This document shows positions 1 to 12,389 of a stretch of 64,000 nt of DNA, piece by piece (position 1 is the stretch's first letter; each line of letters starts with the position of its first letter). The stretch lies in NCBI RefSeq assembly GCF_037975245.1, contig NC_092561.1, positions 10,353,001-10,417,000 of the forward strand, given 5' to 3'. Made by a program: the position numbers and the translations under genes. The notes under the pieces were generated by a model, which was not told the origin of the DNA, did not search any database, and worked only from the letters and a program-made list of their open reading frames with translations. The DNA comes from Apostichopus japonicus (lineage: Eukaryota > Echinodermata > Holothuroidea > Aspidochirotida > Stichopodidae).

Positions 1-171
1 TGGGGAGGTGGGGGTATGTGTACAGAGAGAAAATTTGGGTGGATTGGGGTATGGGATGGGCTGAGGGTTGGAGTGGTGGGGAGGGATTAAAAAAGATATT
101 TTGGTATCCTATGCAGTGGTAACTAGGGTATGGAAAGACAATTTGCACATAACATTCTTTTGGTTTTGAAG

Positions 172-284
172 AAGTCCTCCAGAAAAGGATTTCAAAAGCA
201 TTTGATTTGGCTAGACCACAATGGAACATACAGAAGACATGTTCACACAAGGACATGACAGCATCCAGAATGCCAATGGGCTTA
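172..284 (+). CDS. candidate internal exon, unknown protein
   Basis: Not a recognised family. The segment follows a T-rich stretch ending in an AG and ends at a strong donor (gtaagt at 285). One frame is open across all 113 bases: two leading bases, then 37 codons, ending in phase 0. The translation starts VLQKRISKAFDLARPQ and ends TASRMPMGL; it is basic, with no membrane segment. The preceding exon would lie left of the window. No matching next exon was found with certainty; the pieces at 5.7-6.0 kb are possible partners. A chance open frame between two splice-like sites cannot be excluded. Confidence 0.3.
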
Positions 285-1242
285 GTAAGTTCTTGTCACA
301 TTTTTATTTATATGAACAATCATTTCAAACACTTCAAGCAAAATTTCATATAAAAGTTTGACCATTTATTCAGTTCAAGTGATCACTAAAAGTTCTTGCA
401 AAAAGCGCAGATCCAATCATATATATATATCCAAGTATCAAGATCATTGAATGCTTTAATTTAGGATTAACTGTGTATCTTCAAGGTTTGCAGACTTTTA
501 AATTGACTTAAGTCTGGTCACCTCTGACCTTTATAGATAAGGTATGATTCTTTTAATGGCTCTTAAAAATAAACCCAAGTTGTACAGAAGCAGCTATGTA
601 AATAAAATATTTGCATTAAATTGTAATGAAAGAAGCAGAAGTTTCCAAGAAATAATGATGGCTTTGTGAGAAGACCACTTCATCACTTAAATTAAACATA
701 TTCTGAGATTACTTATCACCTGGAAATGTTACAATTTTTTAGCTACAGGCGACTACATTGCTATTTCTTTTCTACTTTGTTTAATAAACTTTTCTTTCTT
801 TTTTTATACCAAATGCCATCAATCAAACACTTAGGTTATATATAATACAGATTGCTAGATCCTAAAGGAATGTATAGCTTTTGAATAAATGTAAGAATTG
901 GACAAAGTGACACATGCTCTTGAAGAAAGACAACAAGGTAATTCACAGAAAACAGCTGCATTTTATGTTTGCCTTCTTTGGAAATGTCCACCAACTTCAG
1001 TTACGCCATTTATACCCGGCACATCAAATGAACCGTTCATACTTGTAATAAACATCACAGATTCTTAATTTACTCAAGCTATGGTCTGGAACTCTTTTCA
1101 GAAACAAATAATCGCTAGTGTAATAATCACGCTTTCATAGAGGTATGTGTAATTTGAATATATATGACCCATTGTGAGTACAAAAGCATGATTGCAAATA
1201 CAAGTTCTAGTACAAAAGCACAAGTACTTGTGTTACATTGTT
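285..1242. other. AT-rich stretch, no gene seen
   Basis: Intron- or intergenic-like sequence with a short (AT)n run near 420. No convincing exon, RNA gene or transposon end was seen. Confidence 0.6.
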
Positions 1243-1666
1243 CTGAGTACCATTACTAGATTGAGTACCATAACTAGCTTGAGTACCTTTACTAGATTGA
1301 GTACCATTACTAGATTGAGTACCATAACTAGCTTGAGTACCTTTACTAGATTGAGTACCATTACTAGATTGGGTACCATTACTAGATCGAGTACCGGAAC
1401 TAGATTGAATACCATTAATAGATTGAGTACCAGTACTAGATTGAGTACCATTACTAGATTGAGTACCAGTACTAGATTGAGTACCATTACTAGATTGAGT
1501 ACCAGTTCTAGATTGAGTACCATTACTAGATTGAGTACCATTACTAGATTGAGTACCATTACTAGATTGAGTACAGGTACTAGATTGATACTATCACTAC
1601 ATAGAGTACCATTAATACATTGAGTACCAGTACTAGATTGAGAACCAGTACTAGATTGAGTACAGG
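1243..1666. repeat. 18-bp minisatellite, about 23 units
   Basis: Tandem units of the type TTGAGTACCATTACTAGA with scattered substitutions, about 18 bp each. Because 18 is a multiple of three, frames stay open on both strands through the array and encode only monotonous repeats, so these are not taken as genes. The array is cut by the insertion at 1667-2598 and briefly resumes after it (2599 to about 2625). Confidence 0.9.
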
Positions 1667-2598
1667 CATAGGCGTACAGGACCATTTCAGTTTGGGAGGG
1701 CAGAAACTTTTGTGCCCAAAAGTTCCTGTGACACTATCTAAGCGGAGCGCCACCATTGGTTGGTGCGTAGCGTACAGGAAATGTTTTGGCAAAATATGCC
1801 TCTCAGATTGCCGGAAATGGCCCTTCTGAGGCCTTGCAAGTTGCATCGAAACATTCTTTATTTTATAACCTCCTCCCACGTTTTAGAAATTTACACTTCC
1901 CCAAAAATTTGGTAAATTAGAAGAAGAAAAAATGGTAACATCACTTTGAAGGAGAAAAATAGAACAGTATATTTTTTGAGCTCCTATTTAGTTACCGTAT
2001 TTATTATTTTAACACAGTACTCAGCTACCTCCAGAAAAACATACATCGTTCAACGACACGTAGGCGGGATAATGTCACTGTGTCGGGTGAGACAGCAATT
2101 TGTCTCACAAAAAAGTATAAAAAATAACAAAGAATACGATAAACCTGTACTTCTAGGCTTGTAGGCACTCCCCCCCCCCCCCACCATCCATGAACAAGAA
2201 AAAGTTTCTTATATACACTCATGTCAGGGATGTCCAGGTATACAGTTGACTAGTTAGACAAATTTTTGATAGTGCAAAAAGCGTGGTAGCCCAGATGAGC
2301 TGCGCTTACGGTGGTGTTACACGGAAATATTCAGGCAACATGATGCTAAATAAAGAAAATCATTAGGCCTATATTAATATTAATGTCACAAAACAAATAA
2401 CATAAAACGCTCTCCACAGAATTGTCGGGCAAAAATTTGAAAAAGATTCGGGCAAGCTACTGCATATTTATATATACATATTTTTTTCTCCTCTTAGGCT
2501 GCCCGAATTTTTCAGGACTTTTGCCCGAATTTCTTGTCCTCTGGAAATTTGGGGGGGGGGGCAGTCTGCCCCCCCTGCCCCCGCCTCGTACGCCTATG
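1667..2598. mobile_element. hAT-like non-autonomous element, 932 bp, with 8-bp TSD
   Basis: The left end reads CATAGGCGTAC and the right end GTACGCCTATG, an 11-bp perfect terminal inverted repeat. Both sides are flanked by the 8-bp duplication AGTACAGG (1659-1666 and 2599-2606), the size made by hAT transposases. A G-run facing a C-run forms a hairpin just inside the right end. Internal bases near 1740-1840 resemble parts of the elements at 20799 and 59205. No transposase ORF is present. It sits inside the 18-bp minisatellite, so the array is older than the insertion. Confidence 0.85.
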
Positions 2599-3784
2599 AG
2601 TACAGGTACTAGATGAAATATGAGTACAAAAGAATGACTTATGCGTACAGAAATTACACTCCAGCACCAGAATGAGTACATCAGCCTCAAGTACTTTTAC
2701 ATTTTCAAAAGTTAAGCATTGAATGTTGTAATTGGGATCTGAACTGAATTGTTACATTTTTGTATACTATAGTAGTGACCCAGTTTGCCAGGTTTATTTG
2801 TCATTATACTGCTTCACTGGCATACTTTCTGCAAATGATCCCATTTCATTGTTCTACTTCTCATGCCTACTGATACGCTGTATTGTGTTCATGGTGAAAT
2901 TTTGCAGTATAATTGCTGTTGAAGTCAGAAGCTAGGTTAACCTACATTCTATAAACCAGGATTATCGACGGATGAGCTTGGTTTATTGGTTGATATTCCA
3001 AGTTAAATCCAGTCAAAAACTCCTGGTTTAAGTGGAAAAGTGCATTCATTAACTTGATTAAATTAATTTTTTACATTCAATTTGCTTATAAATATTTTAT
3101 CATAGAGTGTTACAATTATACACAGATCCATATATCTAAGCTGCTTAACGATCAGGTAGGGAAATCACCTTTATGTAACCTTCCCCCTTCCCCTCCCCCC
3201 CCTCATTGTCAAAATAATCCGTTCATAGAAGAGTAAACCACAAAGAGCAGGTGTTACTTCATATAAAGCGTAGCCTCCATGACACCATAAAAAAAATATT
3301 TGAATAGATCTGTCTTAAGGATCTTGATATGTTTGTTCAAAAAAAAAACACCAACAAAAAAACACAATTTGCATACAGGTGGTGGTGGCGGCTAAGGAGA
3401 AGAATTGGTTTTATATCTATTGGAATGTATATGTGGTATAGTTATCAGATTAAGGGCGCGTGCCCAGGGTCACTTAAAGAGGGTAAATAATCCTTGTACA
3501 TGTGATATAAAAAGAAAAGAAAAAAAAGGTCTTTGATTAAGAAGAATATTAGTTAAAATACAAGCAATAACTACATGTGACAATACACCCCTAGGTCATG
3601 TCAACAAACCATTTATCTTGGTGCTAAGCTTAACTCTTTAAAGACTTTTAAGCTTCTCTTTAACACAAAAGGTGGCACGTGCCCAGGATGCTGGGTTTTA
3701 TAAGTTGACTTTGTGTGTATATGCATTGTTTTGTCTGAGTAAACAGTTAGTACACAAAAAGAAAAGGAAAACGGGGTTAACAAA

Positions 3785-3970
3785 ATTTTTATCAGACCGT
3801 TTCCATTTTCGGTGCGGTAGACGATTTTGAAAGAATATCTTTTACGTCAATGGATGCTCGTCAGCAGGGGATTGGTTGCTACGTGTAAGGTGATACCTCC
3901 TGCAGACGACGTGACCGGCCAATGAGAGAATCAATAGCTTGATTGGATCGGTGTAAAGCTGTAACAAGTT
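3785..3970. promoter_or_regulatory. CCAAT-containing, CpG-richer patch
   Basis: Within AT-rich surroundings this patch carries several CpGs and three CCAAT/ATTGG motifs (ATTGG near 3870, CCAAT near 3920, ATTGG near 3943). It could be a promoter or enhancer. No adjoining first exon was identified, so function is only suggested. Confidence 0.2.
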
Positions 3971-4622
3971 GCCATTTGACTAATTGCAGCCACCTGGTCT
4001 CAATATTAGTAAAAGGAAACTGTATGGATAAAAGGATGGACCCATCCCCCTCCCTCGATCGTCCTTATTGTCATCTATGTACAGGTGTCATTGCTGACTG
4101 ACTCCGTGCGCCCATAATAGACCGTCAACAAGTGAAATTTAGAGTTTACAAAGATTGGAAAACCAAACCGGTATCGGATTGGAAGTTGATGTCACTGTTT
4201 TTACTCTTCTTTTTTTGTGCCCATGAAACTGTTTGTGAGTTCTGTCATCCCTGGTATAAGATGAGAGATGAAATTGGTATGTAGGTGAAAATTGTTCCTC
4301 TGTTAACAGAAGGACTTATATATATTGGCAAAACACACATCCCTCTGATCCTCCCCCCCCCCCCTCGCCATAAGAATGAAGTTGAATGAATCGTATGGAT
4401 ACCACCACTCTGATTGAAATACAACCCATTTGACGACCACCTCCCCCGCCCCCCCTCCCCTCAGACCCAGAGAGTAACAGCAAAAGCTTTAACAAAGTTT
4501 AGCATCAGGCCAATAGTCAGCTGGAACAAGATATATGCCATTGCACACTCCCACATCCCCACTTGACAAAACTGCTAATATCTGTATAGTCCTGCTTCCC
4601 ACTGCTTTTTTGTTTTTGTTTT

Positions 4623-4636
4623 GTAACCATGGTAAC
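4623..4636. promoter_or_regulatory. X-box-like RFX motif
   Basis: GTAACCATGGTAAC fits the spaced half-site pattern of RFX X-boxes (GTNNCC-ATGG-NNAC), which mark ciliary gene promoters in animals. No first exon is evident next to it. Confidence 0.3.
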
Positions 4637-5771
4637 GACAATGTGCAGTGCTGACGGTGCTCTCGGCCCACAACTAGCGCCGGGCCGTAAATCTGCTTTG
4701 TATTAGGTAGTATGATTCATAGCCTATTATCTAGCAGAGGATACAGCTTGATGAATGATGACACAATATTTGGATTTTGCTTCACCGCAAGTTACAGGAC
4801 AAGAATATTCGTGGCCCTCTCAAATGATTGGAGTCCCCACCCCCCAAGTCAGAAATCCTGGCTACGAGCTATTCAGCAATCTGTTATGGATATTCATAGT
4901 GATGTCTCTTTGATGGAATGGGTCCATGAATACCATCACAACCTGTATCTGACCCAACCAATTAGATGAAGCAGACAACTTTGTTGTGTAAACAAGAGCT
5001 ATCTCATGGACTGAAAAGTGGCAATTGCACGATCCCAAAACATGAATGTGGATTTCCAGAAATGAAGTGTGTCATAGATGCATTAAACTGGAAGCAGCAG
5101 GTGTCATGAATTTAGAAGCCAAAGTTGATACAATATCACTGTTATTCTGAGAGCTCTTGATATTTTCAAGAGGCCATTTTTGGAATTACCTGAGTCTGGG
5201 GCAGACGGGCACGTGTAGGTTGTTTTGCTCTTGTTTGTACAGTCGTTTACCATGCGGTTTATAATTTGATTCGCTTCGACAAAATGCCAAAACAATGCAA
5301 TTGTCGATAATATGGCACTGGGGAGTTGTGATTGATAAAGGTTGTGGTGGAATGCATACTGAGATATAGGTGAAGAAAGGGGTGGGGGTGGGAGAGGGGG
5401 GGCGGAAGCAGTAGCATAATGACATGAGGGACTGAAGCAGTTTTACAATTTCCAATCCTCGGAATTGAAAACTTTATGAATATGACATTAATAGTCACGC
5501 TTAATGGATAACCCTTACTCCAGTTAAGATATATCTAAGTGGTTTAAACCATGTGACGGCTTGTACTTAGCAAGTTATCGTAACCCAATCCGGGGTAACT
5601 TTGTGACCAATTAATGTATTATTAAAATACTAAATACTTCATTCCAAATCAAACAATTTGTAACTTTTGCCTAATTTTCTATTTCAGGTGGTTAAATGCA
5701 TCAAGTTAACACTAACTACATCTGCAAGTACAAAACTATGCAATAAATTCTAGCAGATATTTCTTTCACAG

Positions 5772-5967
5772 TTCTGGTCATTTGCATATATCTAACCGTC
5801 CAACGTTAACAGCACTTACAGCGATTAACAAAGCGAAGGAAGAAGATAACAGAAGAGTCGCAAAAAGAAAGAAAGAAAGAAACTGCGGTTATTTGCAAAT
5901 GAATGGTATTCAACAACGAAGAGATAAAGAAAACAGCTGCTTAGTCACGATAATTCACAGGAAGTAG
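5772..5967 (+). CDS. candidate terminal exon, lysine/arginine-rich
   Basis: A pyrimidine-rich acceptor (TTTCTTTCACAG) is followed by one leading base and 64 open codons, then TAG. The translation contains TALTAINKAKEEDNRRVA and a basic KRKKERN run, and ends VTIIHRK. An alternative acceptor 84 bases upstream (exon 5688-5753) gives a short tail VVKCIKLTLT... that ends in TAG at 5751. Both may be chance: the basic run partly comes from a GAAA-type simple repeat. No family is recognised. Confidence 0.2.
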
Positions 5968-8400
5968 AAATATCACATTATTAAATCGGTAAATATTGCG
6001 GCCAAGATAACAGAGAAGACGTTCAATTAAAAAGCTCATCTTGATACGAAAGAAAACAGGATATCATTAATGTCTGAACAAACTCCTGGTAGACGATGAA
6101 ACTAATTAAGTGTAACTATAAATATCAGCAGTACTGCGCAACAGAATCAGATATTATCGCAAATATCTCTAAGCTTGATTATTACCAAACCTTTTAGCAA
6201 ACAGTCTTTAGTTCAACCTGGATGTAGTCTTGGTAGTCACCTGTTAGGACTACACCAAATATGTTTCCATGATATAATTGTGCCATAATGGTCCAGTTTG
6301 TTAACAAAGTTTGACTTGTACATTTAATACTGTGGAAGGATCAGTTTAATATAGAGCCCAGCTGTTATGTATGCATTCTATCTCGATGGTATCATCAATC
6401 CTACTGTGTAGCAAATAATCAAAAGATCATGACGAAAATATGAATCGGACGCATTGCTTGATCACCTCGACCAAGACAATTGCAAAATACGCGAGACACC
6501 TTTGTTTTGGTTTGAAAGTTTTTATTCACTCAATCTCTTCGAATGGGCCAAAATTTAGGGGGAAAACACACATTTGTCATGATTGTGTGGTTTTAAACAG
6601 ATAAATACCAATTGTAGAGTGAGATATCGATAAGATCGTGTTCATAATGGAATGCATAAATGGGGCTTTAAAGGGTGACTATAAGAATACAACATTTGCA
6701 TTTTTTTTCTTAATTTTTTTAAATATTTTTTTAAAAGTTTTCAAAAGCATTATCCTGGGGGTTCTAACTCATTTTCCAAAATTAAAATCACAAAAACTTG
6801 AGTTCTGTTAAAATTAGACAATAAATCTTCTCACAGAAAAAATGAAAGGGTGGCAAACAACTGCTTTTTTGACGTCATTTGAGGGGGGGGGGGGAACCGA
6901 ATGATCATTACTTTGCAAGACCAAAGAAACATGGCCACTTCTCTATTCTTCTTCCAACAATAACTTACCATCCTCCCAGCCCCATTAAAAAATAAGGCAA
7001 ACAAAACAAGGACTCAACATATAGCTTGCTTTTTTCTTCTTTTTTTTTCTCCTTCACTGTTTTTCTACGAGACAGTCTTTACCGTTTTAATTCTCTTCCT
7101 TACATTTCTAATACTACCAGCTTACCATATTTTTAGCTTCTCATTTCGGTAGAGATTTCAATTCTTAATTGCAGATTTACTCCTTCAAACCTTTAAAATC
7201 GCCTTTGAATTCAATTCAGGAATATCCCATTCAATATAGATTTAATTGCATTCCAACACAGAACCAGCTTCTCGTAATCTCTTCTTGTTCCCCCCCCCCC
7301 CCCCTATAAAAAAGTTTTAAAAAGGAAACAGAAGATGAATATAAAGATGGGTCTTAAATCTACTTCTAAGAAGCTCCTATTCATCTTTTCTTTCTTAAAA
7401 AAACATAAGGGACAAAAAAAAACAACTAAGAAATAAAGAAAACTTAGGAATAACTAGTGTCCCCCCCACACACACACCCTCCAAACCTCCCTCTGTGCTG
7501 TCAAGACATGAAGAATTAGTATAACTGTCCCTGTGTTAGAGCTATGAGTGCAATCAACTGTAAAACATAAGTACCTGAAAAGAGCAAAGGAATTCAAAGG
7601 AGAGAAAAGAAGCTGGCACGCGACTGATCCCAAAACACAATAGGCAAGGCACGAGAGCGTTGTACCGACCCCTTTGTAAATTATCTTTTTCAAGGACTTT
7701 AGTAGAAGTTTGTAGACCTTTTTCTTTTCTTTCTCTCTATTCCAAGTTAGGGGCATGCTGATAACAGATTTTGGGATATAGTAAAACCAACTGGGCTATT
7801 TGCTATCTTGCATGTACTATTTGCAATCATCGCTGCTATTAACAAGACTGTCTGTCTACAGAACCTGGAACAAGAAGGGCAGAGAGAGAGAGAGAAAGAG
7901 AAAAGATAAGAAATGGCACACGAACACCACCACCACCTGCACGCGACAGGCCTTCCATAAAAGGCCACCTGGTTGACCTTTGACCTGCATGTTTACCATA
8001 AGTATTGAGTGATTTGCTAGTAAGAATTTTATTAGCTCAGACATCTAAACATCCCCAGGGCTTAAAGGTTTATCTTTTTAAAAAGCATATTTTTCCAAGT
8101 CTCTTTTTTTTAAGGGACCTGCCCAGCTGTCAATTTTAGCAGAAAAACTTGAAAAGAATAAATAGTTCTGAACACCTCCTTAAGAAATTGAGGTTCTTTA
8201 GAAATTTTCGACCAAAAAAGGGGCTTAAATAAAATAAAAGGGGAAAAAAAAAAAAAAATCAAAAGAAGGTGGATGATACCAAAGACCATTTTATTGATAC
8301 CGCAAGCTATTATGTTAGTTGGGGGTACAACAATAGCTGTATAGGAATGTGAGGCTTTTTCTATGTGACTATAACGAAATATGTCCGTGTCATATTTTAC
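5968..8400. other. non-coding stretch with poly-C/G runs
   Basis: AT-rich, with a G-run near 6882, a 14-base C-run near 7290 and several poly-A/T tracts. No exon, RNA gene or transposon end was supported. Confidence 0.55.
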
Positions 8401-8831
8401 AAACGCTCTTTAGCCAGACAGTAACTCGCGGTTGCCGTCGCCAACCCTGAGCAAGAGTTTTGGTCCTACAATATGAAAAGGAGAAAAGGAAATAACAAGC
8501 CAACGCCGCCTCGAGGGGTTTAATAGGCTTAGAAGTTTAGCACAGGAAGTTCTCCGGCTCTCGGAACAAAAGCTTGTCCCACAGAATAAACTTTCAAAGT
8601 TATCACAACGGAGGTTATCAATGGCGGCCAAAGACAAGACGCGATGGAAACTGAATTTACACGTCGGGTTCGATCTTGTGCGCTATAGTTTTCTTACCGA
8701 GATTTACTACTTCACACCTCAGAGGGTGATTACAGCTAAAATCACCGCGGCGACAACGGTCGCTTCTGGATCTACGTCCTCGGCAATGAGCTATAAATAG
8801 CCATTCCTGTCACACGGTTGCTATGCGTAAC
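8401..8831 (+). promoter_or_regulatory. CpG-richer promoter-like region
   Basis: CpG density rises here against AT-rich flanks. Motifs seen: an ETS-type ACAGGAAGT near 8542, an ATGGCGGCC YY1-type site at 8621 that doubles as a possible start codon, CTATAAATAG at 8791-8800, and an X-box-like GTTGCTATGCGTAAC at 8817-8831. YY1 and ETS sites of this kind are typical of housekeeping promoters; the TATA-like site lies downstream of the ATG, so it may be incidental. Direction is uncertain: a pyrimidine-rich acceptor followed by a 65-base open stretch also exists on the minus strand (8401-8465). Confidence 0.4.
8621..8725 (+). CDS. candidate first coding exon
   Basis: ATG in good context (atcaATGG) opens a frame of 59 codons to TAG at 8798. 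A possible donor after codon 35 (AGG|gtgatt) would end the exon in phase 0. The translation starts MAAKDKTRWKLNLHVGFDL and is not recognised. Support comes from the CpG-rich setting and from the ATG overlapping a YY1-type motif. If spliced, the phase fits the candidate at 11781. It could also be part of an untranslated leader. Confidence 0.35.
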
Positions 8832-9144
8832 TGTTTACAGTAATAAGTGTGCTCTTTGAATATTCACGACCGTCTTATAGCTGTGCTATGATTTGGTCGG
8901 AAGTAATTTTTCTGTCAATTTTGTTTAAAAACGCCTGGCAACTCAAAAATGATTGGAACAATAACTCAAACTATATGATGGTCGCCTAGATCATTTCTAC
9001 ACATGAGAGTTAATTCTAGAAAGATATTAGTGGTTACTGCTACCCATGTTGCAACGTCACATGTGGCGCGGTCACATCATACTGATGCAACATCCTTGCT
9101 ATTGCTCTTTGTCAAGCCTTTAGAAGTAATGCTAATGTTGCATA

Positions 9145-10187
9145 CAGCTGATTTAACACTTGAAGTGTTGCTATCTACTGAAGCTAAAATAGCAGGATAT
9201 CTCTTTATTGCTTAAGGACTGAATCTTGCACTAACAAGTATCCTATTCAATAGGCTGTCATAACACCAGTAACATTAATGTATCCAGCTGATCTAACACT
9301 GATGGTGTTGCTATCTACTGAAGCTAAAACAATAGGATGTTTCTTTATTGTTTAAAGACTGAATCTTGCACTAACAAGTATCATATGCAATAGGCTGTCA
9401 TAACACCAGTAACATTAATGTATCCAGCTGATCTTACACTGATGGTGTTGCTATCTACTGAAGCTAAAACAATAGGAAGTTTCTTTATTGTTTAAAGACT
9501 GAATCTTGCACTAACAAGTATCATATACAATAGGCTGTCATAACACGAGAAACATTAATGTATCCAGCTGATCTAACACTGATGGTGTTGCTATCTACTG
9601 AAGCTAAAACAATAGGATGTTTCTTTATTGTTTAAAGACTGAATCTTGCACTAACAAGTATCATATGCAATCCTATAGGCTGTCATAACACCAGTAACAT
9701 TAATGTATCCAGCTGATCTAACACTGATGGTGTTGCTATCTACTGATCAAAGCTAAAACAATAGGATGTTTCTTTATTGTTTAAGGACTGAATCTTGCAC
9801 TAACAAGTATCATATGCAATATGCTGTCATAACACCAGTAACATTAATGTATCCAGCTGATCTTACACTGATGGTGTTGCTATCTACTGATCAAAGCTAA
9901 AACAATAGGTTTCTTTATTGTTTAAGGACTGAATCTTGCACTAACAAGTATCATATGCAATAGGCTGTCATAACACCAGTAACATTAATGTATCCAGCTG
10001 ATCTTACACTGATGGTATTGCTATCTACTGAAGCTAAAACAATAGGATGTTTCTTTATTGTTTAAGGACTGAATCTTGCACTAACAAGTATCATATGCAA
10101 TAGGCTGTCATAACACCAGAAACATTAATGTATCCAGCTGATATTACACTAATGATGTTGCTATCTACTGAAGCTAAAACAACAGGA
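9145..10187. repeat. 140-bp satellite, about 7.4 copies
   Basis: Units begin CAGCTGATCTAACACTGATG at 9145, 9285, 9425, 9565, 9710, 9854, 9995 and 10135. Spacing is 140 bases except where 1-5 base insertions occur, such as an extra ATCAA in copies five and six. The first copy is the most diverged, as often seen at array edges. No transposon ends flank it. Confidence 0.93.
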
Positions 10188-10754
10188 TCCATTTCTCTGG
10201 AGTGACCAATGGGGTTCGTCAGCAAAAAGTAATTTGTTGTCAAATAGCTATATCTAAGTTAGTCCGAAGGGATTGGAAATGTTTCAATGTTTTAATACCT
10301 ATTTTGTTCTTAGATTTGTAAGAATGGCATTGCTGGACTTTGAAGACCTAAAATGTCCCTGAAATTATCTGAGCAAGAAATATGTTTTTTAGAGATACAG
10401 CTACAGCAAGTCATCATAAAGTAGGTTCCATCAGAGAATTTTGGTCTTTTTAGCATATTTTAGAAGCAATTTTGGTCCCTCTTAAATGAGGCTGTGATAT
10501 TACTTCATGCTCTTCTGGCCTCCAACCAACCATACCCTTCTCTTCCCCCCCCCCCCCAACCCTCATTTATATTTCTTTATGCCCAAAATGATAACTACCT
10601 ATATATATATGTTTCTTCCTTGTATCTAAAAATAGCTGAAGAATAACAAGACATAATTTTGTGCCCCTTTGTGATGGTGGACGTGTACTGTATGAGTGGG
10701 TTGATAGCTCACAAGGACAAATAAGACCAAATAAATATATGTAAGTTAATTTCA
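10188..10754. other. no gene seen
   Basis: AT-rich sequence with a C-run near 10545. Nothing else was supported. Confidence 0.6.
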
Positions 10755-11168
10755 TTGCATTTTTTGAACCAGCCACTAAGATTGTCTCCACTTAGAGAAA
10801 CCACATTATTTTTCTTTCGTTACTATAAATATAAAATAAAGCCCCCCCCCCCGCCCACTCGTTCCTTTCCTATTGATTCACTTTCGGGTCACCTAATTGA
10901 TTTAATCCCCCCTTTTGTCACATACCATGCTGCGTTACTCAAGACATTTTCATTTCCAATGGACAAACATTTCATAGAATATATATGTAGTACCTTTACA
11001 GTTCTCAACTGGTCTGAATCCAGATTTGGTTTGTTAATAAGGAGGGTAACAACTTTAAAGCCCACCCATAGAAGTCTGTTGGAATTTCCCAGGTACTTCC
11101 CAAAAGAAAATCCATTGTGTAATAAAGAGAAACTCCAAAATACTTCAAGACATAAAACCAAGAATTAG
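10755..11168 (+). CDS. unsupported ORF, hypothetical protein
   Basis: An open frame of 137 codons runs across a poly-C tract. The first ATG that could serve lies at 10959 (MDKHFIEYICSTFTVLNWSE...), giving 69 residues that end TSRHKTKN. There is no recognised domain and no clear promoter. A weak donor (CCCAG|gtactt) inside suggests it might instead be part of a spliced exon. Antisense is also open, so coding status is doubtful. Confidence 0.18.
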   Translation: MHFLNQPLRLSPLRETTLFFFRYYKYKIKPPPPPTRSFPIDSLSGHLIDLIPPFVTYHAALLKTFSFPMDKHFIEYICSTFTVLNWSESRFGLLIRRVTTLKPTHRSLLEFPRYFPKENPLCNKEKLQNTSRHKTKN

Positions 11169-11780
11169 CATTCCTTCTGAGGAAATTTACGAAAACCTGA
11201 CAGATAAGTCACTTCATTACATCACAGTAAAGTCGAAAAGGGGGAAAAATTGGTCCAAAAACCGAAAGGAAAGTGGGAAATGGTCAAATAAAATGGTACA
11301 TTTGTGATTAATGACATTTTTAAATCTGAGAATGAAACCCTCACAATCAGTTTTGTCTTCAAATAATGTTAGACGGTCTCAAAAATTCTTTACATAATTA
11401 TAACGAAATGGGAGAGGCAGAAGTGTTATATGAGCAGTATCCCATCTCACTGATGAAATGATTGGTAGCGTTTAAATCATGCATTTCATCATCCAGCTTC
11501 ACCGAGGAATTTCACATATCCTTCCTTCCTTTTTAATATTTTTTTTTAATAACGATTGAGCCTCTGCCTAAGACCAACTTAAGTCTTGTTGGAAAACCAT
11601 AAGCTTACCTGAAAAAGTTGTCTTAAAGGACATCCTCAATTTTGGCAATCATGAAAATTCACACAATTCTTTGTTTTTTTTTTTATAGATTTCATTTGGG
11701 AGGGCTAGTGTGATATGCATTGAAAAGTGTACAGAACTTTTCTTTTCTTAAATTTCTTCATAAATTGTTTGCTTTTTCAG

Positions 11781-11885
11781 GAAAGTTTGGACAGAATTGA
11801 GCAGAATCTTGACACAAACCGAATTCATTTATGTGGCTACAAATTATGGCACGATACAAACGTTGCTAATCAAAACCACTGTTGA
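11781..11885 (+). CDS. candidate exon ending in stop
   Basis: A good acceptor (TTTGCTTTTTCAG) is followed in phase 0 by 34 open codons and TGA. The translation begins ESLDRIEQNLDTNRIHLC and reads WHDTNVANQNHC at the end. It would be a terminal exon, unless a weak internal donor (TTAT|gtggct) is used; that use would join in phase to the exon at 14566. Family not recognised. Confidence 0.25.
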   Translation, partial: ESLDRIEQNLDTNRIHLCGYKLWHDTNVANQNHC

Positions 11886-12389
11886 AAATTGTCCTGTGAA
11901 GCAAGTAGAATCAGAAAAGTAACATTTTTGGTGCTTTGCATATTTTGGTCATTTTAGCACCTATCGTGTTTGTCGGTGGTACCATGAACGTGGAGGTTCC
12001 CTGAGAGAAGGCTAACTATAGGTCAGAGGAAGTAATCCTGACATCATGTAAAGACGGTAGGAAAACTGATAGAAAAATAAGTCAAATCCACTGCAAATAT
12101 AATCTGTAGAATATGCAACATCAAGTTTCCAGAACGTTTAAAGTAATTTTGACTCTAACCTCGCTAGATCAAATCATACTTTATTCAGTGAAGCATTGAT
12201 GATATGTTACAACTTCTCGCAGTAGTTTTGACTTGTTATGTGTCAGCACTCTATCCCCTGCCTGAAGAAGTCACGGCTGTTTGCTTAATACCATTTATGC
12301 AGTCTCCAAAGGTCCAAAGCAATGATATCTTTCTCTACTTGTCTGGGCTTTGCTTGAGATCTGGTGGTATTGTTTTCTTGCCGCCCTCT

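Larger units (their letters stand above)
2626..5687. other. non-coding stretch, nothing firm
   Basis: No exon or element end could be supported. It holds poly-C runs near 3185, 4350 and 4445, and a CpG/CCAAT-containing patch and an X-box-like motif listed separately. The open frame at 4712-4969 has no good splice sites or recognisable domain. Confidence 0.5.

Noticed and set aside
1192-1685. Frames of 143 and 150 codons on opposite strands
   Set aside because: Produced by the 18-bp minisatellite.
8401-8465. Minus-strand 65-base exon in the promoter-like island
   Set aside because: The acceptor is strong but two frames are open and no minus partner exon was found; the plus-strand reading is preferred.
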